Assembly: GCF_021654575.1 (NCBI RefSeq)
Contig: NZ_AP024488.1
Span: 3,247,501-3,311,500 of the forward strand
DNA from: Desulfoluna limicola
GTDB lineage: Bacteria > Desulfobacterota > Desulfobacteria > Desulfobacterales > Desulfolunaceae
DNA: 64,000 bases
Reading direction: 5' to 3'
Numbering within the stretch: position 1 is the stretch's first letter; every line of letters starts with the position of its first letter. Shown one piece after another: positions 35,064 through 44,238 of the stretch. The notes under the pieces are model-generated. The model ran no database searches. It was not told the DNA's origin and worked only from the letters and a program-made list of their open reading frames with translations. Both the position numbers and the translations under genes were made by a program.

Positions 35064-36902
35064 TTATCCCTTCGAATATCTGAGGGATGCGGCAAGGGCC
35101 ACCACAAGGATCGAGCCGATGTTGTGGGTGATGGCTCCCAGAATGGGGGTCAGCACCCCGGCGAAGCCAAGAACCACGGCGATGAGGTTAATGATAAAGC
35201 TCAAGGCGATGTTGATCTTGATGGTGCGGCTCATCTTCCGGCTCAAGTCCACAAGGAAGGGGAGCTTTTCCAGCCCATCGTTCATCAACACGATATCGGC
35301 GGTCTCAAGGGCCACATCCGAGCCGCGAAGGCCCATGGCGATGCCAGTATCGGCAGCTTTCAGGGCGGGTGCGTCATTGACGCCGTCTCCCACAAAAATC
35401 AGGCCGGAGCCCACGCAGGTATCGATGAGGTCAAGCTTCTCATCGGGTTTGCATCCGGCGTGCCAGCGGGAGATCCCCACCTCATCGGCGAGGCGTTTCA
35501 CGGCGGGTTCCCGGTCCCCCGAGAGAATGCGGATATCGTTGATGCCTTTGGCGCCCAAATCGCGTATGGCCTTTGTCGCCATGGGGCGTGCCTCATCTTC
35601 CATGCAGAGACACCCCCAAACGTCACCATCCACGCGAACCTCCACGGTGGTGAGGCCTTTCTGGCCATAGGCGTCGCTGGAAACCACCTCCACGCGTTTC
35701 TCACCCACCATGCCAGAGACCCCACGACCCGTTTCCGACACAATCTCCCGTGCCTCCGGAATGGAACTGGACATCTCACCGGCTTTTCTCAGAATCGCCG
35801 TTGCGAGGGGGTGGGCACTTCCCGTCTCCACAGCCGCAGCCATGGAAATCAGATCTTCTGCGCTCCTTCCACCTTCAGGCAGGATCTCCACAACACCGGG
35901 TTCTCCCCTGGTAAGGGTTCCCGTCTTATCAAAATAAAGGGAACTGGCTTTGGCCATGTTCTCAAGATAGCCCCCCCCTTTTACGAGCACCCCCTCTGTG
36001 GCCGCGCGGCTGATGGCAGCCACAGTGGTGACAGGCCCCGCAAGGAGGAAGGAGCAGGGGCACCCCACAATCAGAACCGTGATGGCGCGGGTCACGTCAC
36101 CGGTAAAAAGGAGGGCAAGGAGCGCACTGGCCAGGATGACTGGGGTAAACCACTTGGCGTACTCATCGACAATGCGGGCACTTTCCGTCTTGGACTCTTC
36201 GGCTGCCTGAATCATCTGAACGATCTTTCCGAAGGTGGAATCCTCCCCCACACGGACTGCTTCAACCTTGATGAAGCCGTCCACACACGTGGTTCCGGCG
36301 TAGACGTCGTCCCCTTCCAGGCGGTTCACCGGAATGGACTCTCCGGTGATGGAGGCCTCATCCACAGAGGTGGCGCCTTCGCGGATCACGCCGTCCACGG
36401 CAATGATCTCACCGCTTCGCACCACCAGCATGTCTCCCTTACGGATCGTCTCCACCTTCACCGTCTCTTCGCGGCCATTTCGCAAAAGGGTGGCCGTATC
36501 CGGGGTCATCTCCACCAGCGATTCGATGGCCTGACGTGCACTGTCACTCACCGCTTCTTCAATGAGCGCACCCGCCACCATGATGGCACTTACCACGGCA
36601 GCCTCAAGGTAGTTGCCGGTGAGCATGCAGGCGATAATGGCGATACTCACCAGCTCGTCCACATTCACCTCTTTGGCCATCACCCCTTTCACCGCTTCCA
36701 TGATGATGGGGAAACCGTTCACCAACACCGAAACAATGAGAACCAGTTCTTTGAGGCTGAGGGAAGCAATCACCGCGGTGTTGCTCATCAGCCCTATGAG
36801 AAGTGCCACGGGGATCAGAAAGGCCCCGCCTGCCACTCGATAAAAGTCCGACGACTTAAAAATCTCCTGATACACATTCAGTTTTGCATACCTGCCGATC
36901 AT
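35064..36902 (-). CDS. Heavy-metal-translocating P1B-type ATPase
   Basis: This 612-residue protein holds the P-type landmarks in order: 'SITGESIPVN' (actuator), the metal-site motif 'VGCPCSFLLAGP', phosphorylation site 'YFDKTGTLTRGEPG', 'GSAHPLATAIL' (HP motif) and 'VFVGDGVNDAPALKAADTGI'. The CPC with a following Ser resembles zinc/cadmium/lead or copper pumps; specificity is unresolved. The N-terminal soluble metal-binding domain is absent, so it begins directly with membrane helices. No regulator gene is adjacent. Confidence 0.92.
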   Translation of the reverse strand: MIGRYAKLNVYQEIFKSSDFYRVAGGAFLIPVALLIGLMSNTAVIASLSLKELVLIVSVLVNGFPIIMEAVKGVMAKEVNVDELVSIAIIACMLTGNYLEAAVVSAIMVAGALIEEAVSDSARQAIESLVEMTPDTATLLRNGREETVKVETIRKGDMLVVRSGEIIAVDGVIREGATSVDEASITGESIPVNRLEGDDVYAGTTCVDGFIKVEAVRVGEDSTFGKIVQMIQAAEESKTESARIVDEYAKWFTPVILASALLALLFTGDVTRAITVLIVGCPCSFLLAGPVTTVAAISRAATEGVLVKGGGYLENMAKASSLYFDKTGTLTRGEPGVVEILPEGGRSAEDLISMAAAVETGSAHPLATAILRKAGEMSSSIPEAREIVSETGRGVSGMVGEKRVEVVSSDAYGQKGLTTVEVRVDGDVWGCLCMEDEARPMATKAIRDLGAKGINDIRILSGDREPAVKRLADEVGISRWHAGCKPDEKLDLIDTCVGSGLIFVGDGVNDAPALKAADTGIAMGLRGSDVALETADIVLMNDGLEKLPFLVDLSRKMSRTIKINIALSFIINLIAVVLGFAGVLTPILGAITHNIGSILVVALAASLRYSKG

Positions 36903-37366
36903 AACTCTTTCCTTACCTCTGCATCCAGAATACCGATTGCTGTTTTAAAACAAACCCTCTCCATTGCACCACCTGGGAACGACAAAGGTGACGCAGAAAT
37001 ATTGACACATCCTTGCAACACATAAACTCTATACCGATCTTTAGTTTGAAGATCAAGATGTTTGATTGTCGAGATAGGCCCCCATCTTCCCTCAACCCAG
37101 CCCAAGTTCAAAAGACGCCTGGGCAACCACCTACCATCGACACCATACACAAAACCCGCTTCCACAAAACTCATGGAAACGGGCCTCTTCTCAAGAACGG
37201 GCACCACGCGAATGACCTGAAAAAGACACCGGTTCAGCGATGCCTCCGGCGGGTCGCTTTTTAAAAAAACCTCCACAAAAATCTTCCGGTTGCATCCCTT
37301 ATTGCCGCACGGTGTCCTTCACACATTCGCCACAGGGTTTGAATGTCCCCCCACCTTGACCCTCCG
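36903..37366. other. Spacer with one hairpin and a repeat fragment
   Basis: It holds a CCCGTTTCCA-type hairpin (37154-37184), a GCCTCCGGCGGGTCGCTTTT fragment (37241-37260) and a degenerate GGTGTCC...CCACC end near 37310-37365. The 125-codon minus-strand frame reaching 36899 shows no family features. Confidence 0.45.
37154..37184. terminator. Hairpin of the CCCGTTTCCA family
   Basis: CCCGCTTCCA...TGGAAACGGG, with a CTTC-rich tail and not a clean T-run. It lies about 180 bases 3' of the AttH-like gene. Confidence 0.55.
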
Positions 37367-38449
37367 TCAATAGCCTGTCATTTCCAGATACCCCCGGCCA
37401 GAGGCCCCCTTGCCTCTGGCTGTCACCGCCCCCTCCCAGTAGGTCACCCCGTCGCCGTGCTCCTGGTTGTCAAACAGAGGAGTCACAGTAAGTACGATGG
37501 CCTCTTTGGGTACCGAGACCGTCCACCGTCCGGGATACACCCTCCCTGATGGGGCATTCAAGACCCCATAGGGAACCATGGTGAATTCGCCCGCCCCCAA
37601 AACCCGGTAGCTTCCGTCAGTCAGGGAGATAGATCCAAAGTAATAATCCGGCGCGGCCTTCGTTCCCCGGACCCGGCACACCATGAGATCCCGTCCGTCA
37701 TCAAGGTGAAGGGCCAGCCAGTCCCAACCCGACTGATCACTGCCAAGGGAGCCGGTGCTCCACTCCCGATCCACCCAGCTCACCCCGGTAACCTCAACAA
37801 CACGCCCCGGTAACCTCAGGGTGCCACGGGTCTTGAGGCGAGACAAAGTGAGATAGTGGGAAGCGCTTCCCGAGGCCGGGTCTTTGACGCTGAACCCGCC
37901 CTCTCCTTGCAGTACCGGCGGCTTCACAGGTTCCAGCGTAAGGGAGAATCCGGGCTCTCCATGGCGGGTTTCCAGATGAATTTGGCCAGCATCCCAGACA
38001 AAGGAGACATCGGCCACCCAGATGCGCAAAGGCTCCTTATGCCAGCCCGACAGTCCGAAGCTCTGGCGTTCCATGCGATACCCGGTATGAAAGCTCTTAT
38101 CGGATTCGCTGGAGATGGCCAGGTGTGCAAAATAGAGGTGCCGGGCGCTCCAGGACACACCGGTCTCGTCGGCATCGCAGGCAAGCCCACGCCTGAAAAT
38201 GGTGAACTGATACCCGTAGCGCTTCCCATCCTCCCCTTTAAGATTTCCCGTCACATACCACCACTCTGTCCTGAAGTCCTCATGGGGCAACAGGTCTGCC
38301 GGAACAGAGAGGGTTGCACCGGGTTCGGCTTTCCGGTAGCAGGCCTCTGTCTCACCGGACAGCGCAGAAGCAGCGTCAGGCCCGGCAGCCCAGCCAAGGG
38401 GAACCCAAAGCAGGAGAGTGACCAGACAGAACAACAGGCTCCGTTTCAT
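37367..38449 (-). CDS. AttH/CrtC-like lipocalin-domain protein
   Basis: The start at 38449 follows AGAGGTG by 5 bases and begins a signal peptide ('LLFCLVTLLLWVPLGWAAGP'). The mature protein carries the family signature 'HEDFRTEWWYVTGNLKGEDG' at ~55-75, 'YGYQFTIFRRGL', 'ARHLYFAHLAISSESDKSFH' and, further on, 'VSWVDREWSTGSLGSDQSGWD', typical of the two-lobed AttH/CrtC lipocalins. It is the last gene after an ABC ATPase and FtsX-type permease, the same order as the attE-attH locus of Agrobacterium, so it may bind a lipid or hydrophobic molecule handled by that transporter. Confidence 0.88.
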   Translation of the reverse strand: MKRSLLFCLVTLLLWVPLGWAAGPDAASALSGETEACYRKAEPGATLSVPADLLPHEDFRTEWWYVTGNLKGEDGKRYGYQFTIFRRGLACDADETGVSWSARHLYFAHLAISSESDKSFHTGYRMERQSFGLSGWHKEPLRIWVADVSFVWDAGQIHLETRHGEPGFSLTLEPVKPPVLQGEGGFSVKDPASGSASHYLTLSRLKTRGTLRLPGRVVEVTGVSWVDREWSTGSLGSDQSGWDWLALHLDDGRDLMVCRVRGTKAAPDYYFGSISLTDGSYRVLGAGEFTMVPYGVLNAPSGRVYPGRWTVSVPKEAIVLTVTPLFDNQEHGDGVTYWEGAVTARGKGASGRGYLEMTGY

Positions 38450-38509
38450 TGTTTCACCTCTGATGGTTTGAAAAAGCATGCCTTCTATGGTCAACGATCG
38501 GCAAAACAT

Positions 38510-38612
38510 GCCTCAGGCGGCGAGGGTGGCGCAGCCACATTAGGCAAAAACACCTCGAAAACAGGGCATGGATGCGCTTTGCCCCTCGTTCCTCGGGACA
38601 AATCTCATTTGG
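38510..38612. repeat. Composite palindromic element, reverse orientation, long hairpin
   Basis: GCCTCAGGCGGCGAGGGTGG with a later CACCTCGAAAAC arm, then ATGCGCTTTGCCCCTCGTTC and CTCGGGACAAATCTCAT. It sits between the AttH-like gene and the permease gene. Confidence 0.75.
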
Positions 38613-38643
38613 CTTTAGATCCACCCGAGGTTATTTTTTAAGA

Positions 38644-38695
38644 CCTGTTTATCAAACGTTTCAAAAGCTTGGCCCCCGGCAAGACCGCCGGAGGC
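38644..38695. repeat. Type-B palindromic element, reverse orientation
   Basis: CCTGTTTATCAAACGTTTC then AAAGCTTGGCCCCCGGCAAG and ACCGCCGGAGGC, 65 bases 3' of the permease stop. Confidence 0.8.
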
Positions 38696-38759
38696 ATCCT
38701 TAACCCGACGGCCGTTGTACAGTCCGAGGGACGAGACCTGGGAGTCTTCGCGCTCTTGG

Positions 38760-41228
38760 CTACTCGGCCTGGAGAGCCTCCCGGATATCGGTGCGGGACG
38801 CCCTGACAGCGGGGATAAGCCCCGCCGGAAGGGCTGCCGCAAAGGGAAGGAGAAGACAGGCAACCACGGTTTTTCCCGAGACAATGAGATCATAGCTCCA
38901 GCCAAAGGAACGGGCGTTGATGACATCGATGAGGTAAACAGCCATCCCAACGCCTAAGGGGAGCGCAAAAATCACGGACAGGAGTGCCAGCAGCAAAAAC
39001 TCACCAAAAAAAAGGCGCCGGATCCCACCGGGGGCCACGCCCAGGGCCCGAAGGACACCGGTCTCCCGGTAGCGTCCTGAAACACGGGCGGTAAAGGCAG
39101 AAAAGACACCCACAACGGCGGTAAGGGCGATGAGCAGTTGAAGCGCCCCGGCAATGCGAAAGGTGCGATCAAAGACATTCAGGGTCTCCTGGCGAATAAG
39201 AGTGCCCTCGCGCACAAGCAGGCCATGGGATTGTGCAAGGCCCCCGCGCAGGCTCTCCGCCACCGCCACAGGGTTGGTCCCATCCGTGAGAAATAGCTGA
39301 AGGCTGGTATGGCCCGTGTCCAACCAGAGCGACTCATAAATCCTCCTCGGAAGAATCACCCGACCGGCCCCGGAGAAGAAATCAGAAAAGACCCCCACCA
39401 CAGGCAACCGCTGCTCTCCTTTCGCCGTTTCAAAGGGGATGCTTCCCGGATCCTCCTCTGTCACCCCGGCGTGACGGGCAAAGACTTCCGACACAAAAAC
39501 CCCCTGCCCACCGGACCGCCACACCCACGTCTGCTCGGGCATGGGACCGTCGTAGGAGAAAAGCAGGGTCTCTTCGGCCTTGCCCCACTGCACCCGTCGA
39601 ATGGTGTAAGGCAAAATGGACGCCACCGCCGAAAGGTCTCCAAGGGAGGCAAGAACCCCGTCCGGAAGGTTTCGCCCACTGCCCACACTGGTTGAAAGTT
39701 GAAGATCCCCACGGATGTTTTGGTGAATCCACTCGGACACAGCCGTTCGAAAGCTCCCGGTCATCAGCCCGATGCCCAGGGTTGCCGCGGTCACCACCAT
39801 CAGGGTGGCCACGGTGAGCGCGTTTTCGGAAGGCCGCCCCGCGGTTCGTCTCACCGCAGACCGGACGCCAAAGGAAAGCCCCCGGACCAGGGGGGAGATG
39901 AGGCGTCCCATCACCACAAGCATCAGGGGAACCAGAAGAGCAGCTCCGGCCAGAAAAAGAAAAAGCCCGGAAAACGCAAAGGAAAGTGACAAGGAGAGCC
40001 CTGTGAGCGGGAGGGTTCCCAGGGCCAGAAGAGCCATGCCCGCCCCGCCTGAGGCGAGGGGGCTTATCCGCCCCACAGACCGTTTGGCGATGACGGTGAC
40101 GGGCTCCTCCGATGCTGCGGCAAAGGCCGGGATCAGGGCCGCCAGAAAGGCTGCGAGGCACCCGAACAGCACCCCTTTTGCGTAGACGCCAAGGGAAAGG
40201 CCCCCGGCAGGGGCGATCAGTTCATAGTACAGTTCGGAGACGGTGACCGTCACCAGCCCCACCGTCAGGCGACCAAGGAGCGTCCCCAGCACAATGCCGA
40301 CTGCCGAGCCCAGCAGCGCGTAGACCCCGGTCTCCCCCACCACCATGAGAAAAAGATCCCGGGGAGACGCGCCAAGGGCCCTCAGCACCCCAACCTGATT
40401 CAGGCGTCCGTGGACGGAAAACGAAACGGTGCTGTAGACAAGAAACATCCCCATAAACAGAGCCAGCACGCTAAAGGCGGTGAGGTTGGTTTCAAAGGCT
40501 TCGGAAAGCGCACGTCGCGCCCCCATGGATTCATCCAGCGCCGTCAGGCGGACCCCGTCCGGCAGGATTGCGGAGACCGCCTCAGCCTGAGCCTTGCCCT
40601 CCAGAATCAGGTCGATGCGGCTTATGCCCGACCCGGAGCCCACGACATCCGAAGCAAAGGCAAGATCCGCCACCACGAGCTCCGAGAGCCCCAGAATGCC
40701 CCGGTCCGTCACGCAGCGGACCCGTGCCGGGACCTTCCGTTCGCCCGTGACAAGGCTGATGGAATCCCCGGACGAGACCCCGAGGCGCGATGCGATGGCG
40801 CGAGAGATCATCACCCCATCGCCCTGGGGAACACACCCTCCGGTCAACCCGTCACCCAGTTCCGTCTCCGGGCGAAAGGCGGACACGGAAAACGGATCGA
40901 TGCCCAGAATCCGGACTGTCCCATTGCGGCCCTCAAACGCCACCCGCCCCTCAATGACAGGGGTGCTGGAAAACACCCCCAGATCCACACGCAGCCGTCG
41001 GTACACCTCGGGCGAAAAAAAGGCCCCGCTTCCGGTGATCTGGTGGGTGGCGCGCCCATACAGCGCCTCTGTGGTCAGCTCAAAGGAGCGGGACACACTT
41101 TTCCCTGCCAGCTCCACGGAAATAACCACCGACACCCCCAGGGCAATGCCAAAGATCAGCAGCAGGGTGCTCCCCGCATGCAACCACCCATGGCGCAGGG
41201 CAAGCCGGAGAAGGGGGCGTTTCACCAT
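38760..41228 (-). CDS. ABC transporter permease with two FtsX modules (AttF/AttG-like fusion, 822 aa)
   Basis: An N-terminal helix ('STLLLIFGIALGVSVVISVE') is followed by a large extracytoplasmic domain, three helices of a first FtsX module ('FSVLALFMGMFLVYSTVSFS', 'LFLMVVGETGVYALLGSAVG'), central helices, a second MacB-type periplasmic domain and a C-terminal FtsX module ('LLIALTAVVGVFSAFTARVS', 'LRALGVAPGGIRRLFFGEFL'). The family exports or mechanically drives lipids and lipoproteins. Its start overlaps the end of the ATPase gene by 7 bases, so the two are translationally coupled. Confidence 0.9.
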   Translation of the reverse strand: MVKRPLLRLALRHGWLHAGSTLLLIFGIALGVSVVISVELAGKSVSRSFELTTEALYGRATHQITGSGAFFSPEVYRRLRVDLGVFSSTPVIEGRVAFEGRNGTVRILGIDPFSVSAFRPETELGDGLTGGCVPQGDGVMISRAIASRLGVSSGDSISLVTGERKVPARVRCVTDRGILGLSELVVADLAFASDVVGSGSGISRIDLILEGKAQAEAVSAILPDGVRLTALDESMGARRALSEAFETNLTAFSVLALFMGMFLVYSTVSFSVHGRLNQVGVLRALGASPRDLFLMVVGETGVYALLGSAVGIVLGTLLGRLTVGLVTVTVSELYYELIAPAGGLSLGVYAKGVLFGCLAAFLAALIPAFAAASEEPVTVIAKRSVGRISPLASGGAGMALLALGTLPLTGLSLSLSFAFSGLFLFLAGAALLVPLMLVVMGRLISPLVRGLSFGVRSAVRRTAGRPSENALTVATLMVVTAATLGIGLMTGSFRTAVSEWIHQNIRGDLQLSTSVGSGRNLPDGVLASLGDLSAVASILPYTIRRVQWGKAEETLLFSYDGPMPEQTWVWRSGGQGVFVSEVFARHAGVTEEDPGSIPFETAKGEQRLPVVGVFSDFFSGAGRVILPRRIYESLWLDTGHTSLQLFLTDGTNPVAVAESLRGGLAQSHGLLVREGTLIRQETLNVFDRTFRIAGALQLLIALTAVVGVFSAFTARVSGRYRETGVLRALGVAPGGIRRLFFGEFLLLALLSVIFALPLGVGMAVYLIDVINARSFGWSYDLIVSGKTVVACLLLPFAAALPAGLIPAVRASRTDIREALQAE

Positions 41229-41914
41229 GAGGTCACCCCATGGTCAAGGGGGAAAAGCCCGTGGTCCCGCACCTCAAAAAGGGCATCACACGCCGAGGCG
41301 ATGTCAAGGCTGTGGGTCACCACCACCACAGTTTTCCCCCTCTTGCGAACGAGGGACGTAAAGAGATCCATCACCGCCCTGCCCGTCTCACCATCTAAGT
41401 TACCGGTGGGCTCGTCCGCAAGGATCAGGTCCGGATCCGATGCCAGGGCCCTTGCAATGGACACCCGTTGCCGCTCCCCTCCCGAGAGGAGCTCCGGGGG
41501 CCTCCTCTCCATCCCGGTGAGGCCCACATCTGCCAGACAGGAGACAGCGCGCTTTCGGGCCTCGGCTGGCGAGACCCCGGAGAGCTCCGGCACCATCATC
41601 ACGTTCTCTTCCACGGTGAGCACCGGAAGAAGGTGAAACGACTGGAAGACAAACCCGATTCGCTGCCGCCTGAACCGGCACAAGTCCTCTTCGGCAAGGG
41701 TTGCCACGGAGACCTCCCCCACACGCAAGCTCCCGGCGTCCGGTCTGTCGATGCCTGCGATAAGGTTCAACAGGGTGCTCTTTCCCGCCCCGCTCTTGCC
41801 GAGGATCGCAGAAATGCGCCCCGACGCGAAGGTGGCCGTGAGATCTTTGAAAATCACCTGCTGCCGCTCTCCGGACCGGTAGGATTTCCCGATCCCGTTC
41901 ATGTGGATCTCCAT
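41222..41914 (-). CDS. ABC transporter ATP-binding protein, LolD/MacB type
   Basis: I start at 41914 (AAGG 8 bases upstream); 15 more N-terminal codons are possible. Motifs are Walker A 'AILGKSGAGKSTLLNLIAG', Q-loop 'IGFVFQSFHLLPVLTVEENV', signature 'ELLSGGERQRVSIARALA', Walker B 'LILADEPTGNLDGETG' and switch 'VVVVTHSLDIAS'. The 'FQSFHLLPVLT' and 'DEPTGNLD' forms are typical of LolD/MacB/FtsE-like ATPases working with FtsX permeases. It is the first gene of the three-gene operon. Confidence 0.92.
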   Translation of the reverse strand: MEIHMNGIGKSYRSGERQQVIFKDLTATFASGRISAILGKSGAGKSTLLNLIAGIDRPDAGSLRVGEVSVATLAEEDLCRFRRQRIGFVFQSFHLLPVLTVEENVMMVPELSGVSPAEARKRAVSCLADVGLTGMERRPPELLSGGERQRVSIARALASDPDLILADEPTGNLDGETGRAVMDLFTSLVRKRGKTVVVVTHSLDIASACDALFEVRDHGLFPLDHGVTSW

Positions 41915-42059
41915 GGGCGATGCCTTGGTGTGTGGTGAACATGAAAAGGCTGGATTCAAAAGGAAGGGCTGACTCGTAGTGCCTATGGTAGCACTCTGTA
42001 CTCATGTCGAAAAGGAAATAGGCAGAAAACGGTGTGTGTGGAAGGCTCACCTTCAACTG

Positions 42060-42100
42060 CACGTACGATCAACCCGAGGAACGAGGGATGATCGTACGTG
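42060..42100. repeat. Left half of a palindromic element split by the group II intron
   Basis: CACGTACGATCA and TGATCGTACGTG pair perfectly around ACCCGAGGAACGAGGGA. The continuing right half (AACCCGCTTTCAAGGTGGC, then CACCTTG) is found beyond the intron at 44198-44237. Confidence 0.85.
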
Positions 42101-44197
42101 ATCGAGTAGGGTGAAGCAGAGTGTCGCGATACACCTCTGCTTCATCCCTCTCACAGAACCGTGCGTACGGGCCTCGTACACGGCTCCTGCTCAACCTTAT
42201 CCCCTGTTGATAGGGGGAAGCACGCCCGTCTCGATCTTATCCATTGCAAACAACCCGAGTTCATCGAACCACTTTTTGGGCATTGCCCAATGGCTATACT
42301 GACATGCGGCATTTCGCCATGAGGCCATCTTGATGCGTTGGAACTCCTCTTGGTAGCCCAGTTGCCTGAGCCTTCGATGGAGCTTTTGTGGAACCTTCCA
42401 CAACTTCATCTGGATGGATCTCAAGCGCCTGCGTATCCACTTCATCATTGACTGGAGCACACTTTTGCAGTTCGCCACCTTAAAATAGTTGGCAAAACCA
42501 CGCAGTATTGGATTCAGGTCACTGATGATTTTCTGTAAATTCACAGGACTGTTTCGCTTGGTGCGACGCCTGATTTTATCTTTAAAGCCCTGAAGTCGGT
42601 CGTCCTTGATTTGAGTAAATCCTGAACGAATGACCACACCAAGATACGGCACCCCTTGCATCAGACTTGTTATGTGAGTCTTCTTCTGGTTTACCGTCAG
42701 TTTTAGTCGCTTTTCGAGATATTCAGTCGCCACTTCCAGAACATTCTCAGCCCCGGCTTTACTGCCTTTGAAGATGACAATATCATCGGCATAACGCGTG
42801 ATACGATGCCCCTTTCGCCTCATATACTGGTCAAACTTGTCCAGATATATGTTCGCCAGCAATGGGCTGATCACTCCACCTTGAGGGCTGCCAACATCTG
42901 TCGGCTCCAACGCGCCGGAGTTCAGAACACCACTTTCAAGGAACATGCGGATCAGCTTCAGGATACTTCCGTCTGCCACTTTTTCTCGTATTGCATGGAT
43001 GATCAATTCGTGATCCAGCGTATCAAAGCACTTGCTCAGATCCATATCCACAACCCACTCCAACCCGTAGTCGCGCATGAATGCCGTTGCCTTGGCAATG
43101 GCGTCTTGTGCACTCCGCTTGGGCCTGTATCCGTAACTGGACGGATGAAAACCCGGATCAAAGATGGGATCCAGTATGTTCTTTACAGCCTGCTGGACCA
43201 CTCGGTCCCGAACTATCGGTATCCCTATTTTCCTGATCCCACCGTCCGGTTTCGCGATTTCTACGCGCTTCACCGGCGTGGGGCGATAGGTCTTCCCGCG
43301 CAGTTCGATAAGGAGGGTATGGATGTTTGCGTCCAGGTGTAAGGCAAAATCTTTGCAGGACTGCCCGTCTACTCCGGGAGCTCCATTCGCCGATTTCACC
43401 TTTTTAAACGCCTCCAACAGGGTTTCTCGATACAAAAGCCTGTCATAGAGACTGTACCAGACACGACAACTCATCCCTTCTCCTTCGCTTCGTCTCTTCT
43501 CTCACATCATACCGAGGGTGCGTTTCGACACTTCAACAACGAGGAACTGCCTTCTATCCGTATTCGGCAATATACAGCCCCTTACGTCATCTACTTCGAT
43601 GAGAGCAGTTTGCTTAAAGAGCCCTGTTCCCAGGGGTACTTCAACGCCACTAGCCCGCCGCCATAGACGGTTTGGTTCTCCGCATCTCTAATGTGACGGT
43701 TTCTAAGACTTTCGGTTAAACTTCACCCCTTCGCAACTGCCGACGCTTTTGGCTCTCCGACAGCTCCAGCAGACACCGGCTGCTGGTCATCCCTGTTTTC
43801 TCCTCCACACCGTTACCGGGCTTCTCAGGCAGGGACTTCATCACTACTACGGGGTCATCTGCCACCCTGCAGAGAATCTCACCCTCTTTGCTTGTCGGGT
43901 AATCTCCTTCTTAAGAACTCTACAGGGCTTCCCCGGTTAATTTCCGGTCCCTGTGAACGATCCCATCCTCACCCACTCATGCAGTCTGTCCGAGTACTGG
44001 GCATCGCCTTAGTTGGCAGGCTTACCCACTGCACCAGCCGTATCTGGTTCGCTTACGCTATGTACCGTTCACTTCCTATCGCTTCCTTCAGACCCTTCCG
44101 TTACCAGAAACGCCCTTGCGATTCGGATTGATTTCCCCTCGAACGGGGCATCTCTGCTCTCTTTCAAACAGACGGGATACCGGCTTTGCCGGGCAAA
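42101..44197 (-). mobile_element. Group II intron with maturase
   Basis: The minus-strand 3' end shows a domain V hairpin (42151-42186; GAGCCGTGTACG pairs with CGTACGCACGGTTC) and a domain VI stem (GAGGGATGAAGCAG...) ending CCCTACTCGAT at 42101. The reverse transcriptase gene lies inside, and ~720 bases of typical domain I-III sequence lie 5' of it. The 5' end is put at GTTTG (44197) because removing 42101-44197 rejoins a complete palindromic repeat; the usual GTGYG start is not exact, so the 5' boundary may shift by a few bases. Confidence 0.8.
42197..43474 (-). CDS. ltrA: Group II intron reverse transcriptase/maturase
   Basis: This 425-residue protein has RT motifs in order: 'GAPGVDGQS', 'KPDGGIRKIGIPIVRDRVVQ', 'SSYGYRPKRSAQDAI', 'WVVDMDLSKCFDTLDHELI', 'GSPQGGVISPLLANIYLDKF', the catalytic 'RYADDIVIF' at ~227-235 and 'FLGVVI'-like 'PYLGVVIRSGF'. 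A maturase X-domain follows ('LQKIISDLNPILRGFANYFK'). There is no C-terminal HNH endonuclease, so target-primed transposition would be endonuclease-independent. The frame is intact. Confidence 0.95.
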   Translation of the reverse strand: MSCRVWYSLYDRLLYRETLLEAFKKVKSANGAPGVDGQSCKDFALHLDANIHTLLIELRGKTYRPTPVKRVEIAKPDGGIRKIGIPIVRDRVVQQAVKNILDPIFDPGFHPSSYGYRPKRSAQDAIAKATAFMRDYGLEWVVDMDLSKCFDTLDHELIIHAIREKVADGSILKLIRMFLESGVLNSGALEPTDVGSPQGGVISPLLANIYLDKFDQYMRRKGHRITRYADDIVIFKGSKAGAENVLEVATEYLEKRLKLTVNQKKTHITSLMQGVPYLGVVIRSGFTQIKDDRLQGFKDKIRRRTKRNSPVNLQKIISDLNPILRGFANYFKVANCKSVLQSMMKWIRRRLRSIQMKLWKVPQKLHRRLRQLGYQEEFQRIKMASWRNAACQYSHWAMPKKWFDELGLFAMDKIETGVLPPINRG

Positions 44198-44238
44198 CCA
44201 ACCCGCTTTCAAGGTGGCTCACCTTGCTGCCGGAGGCT
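44198..44238. repeat. Right half of the palindromic element split by the intron
   Basis: CAACCCGCTTTCAAGGTGGC, CTCACCTTG and CTGCCGGAGGC continue the half at 42060-42100. Confidence 0.85.

Noticed and set aside
35040..37025. 661-codon plus-strand frame antisense to the P-type ATPase
   Set aside because: The minus-strand ATPase has all catalytic motifs; the antisense frame is a codon-bias shadow with low-complexity His/Gly content.
36899..37276. 125-codon minus-strand frame just before the P-type ATPase
   Set aside because: It overlaps a hairpin and repeat fragment and has no domain features; the ATPase has its own purine-rich ribosome binding site.
40410..41636. 408-codon plus-strand frame antisense to the ABC permease and ATPase
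   Set aside because: It spans two real minus-strand genes and has no recognisable domain.
43749..44131. Short plus-strand frames 3' of the maturase
   Set aside because: They lie in the non-coding structured 5' part of the group II intron.
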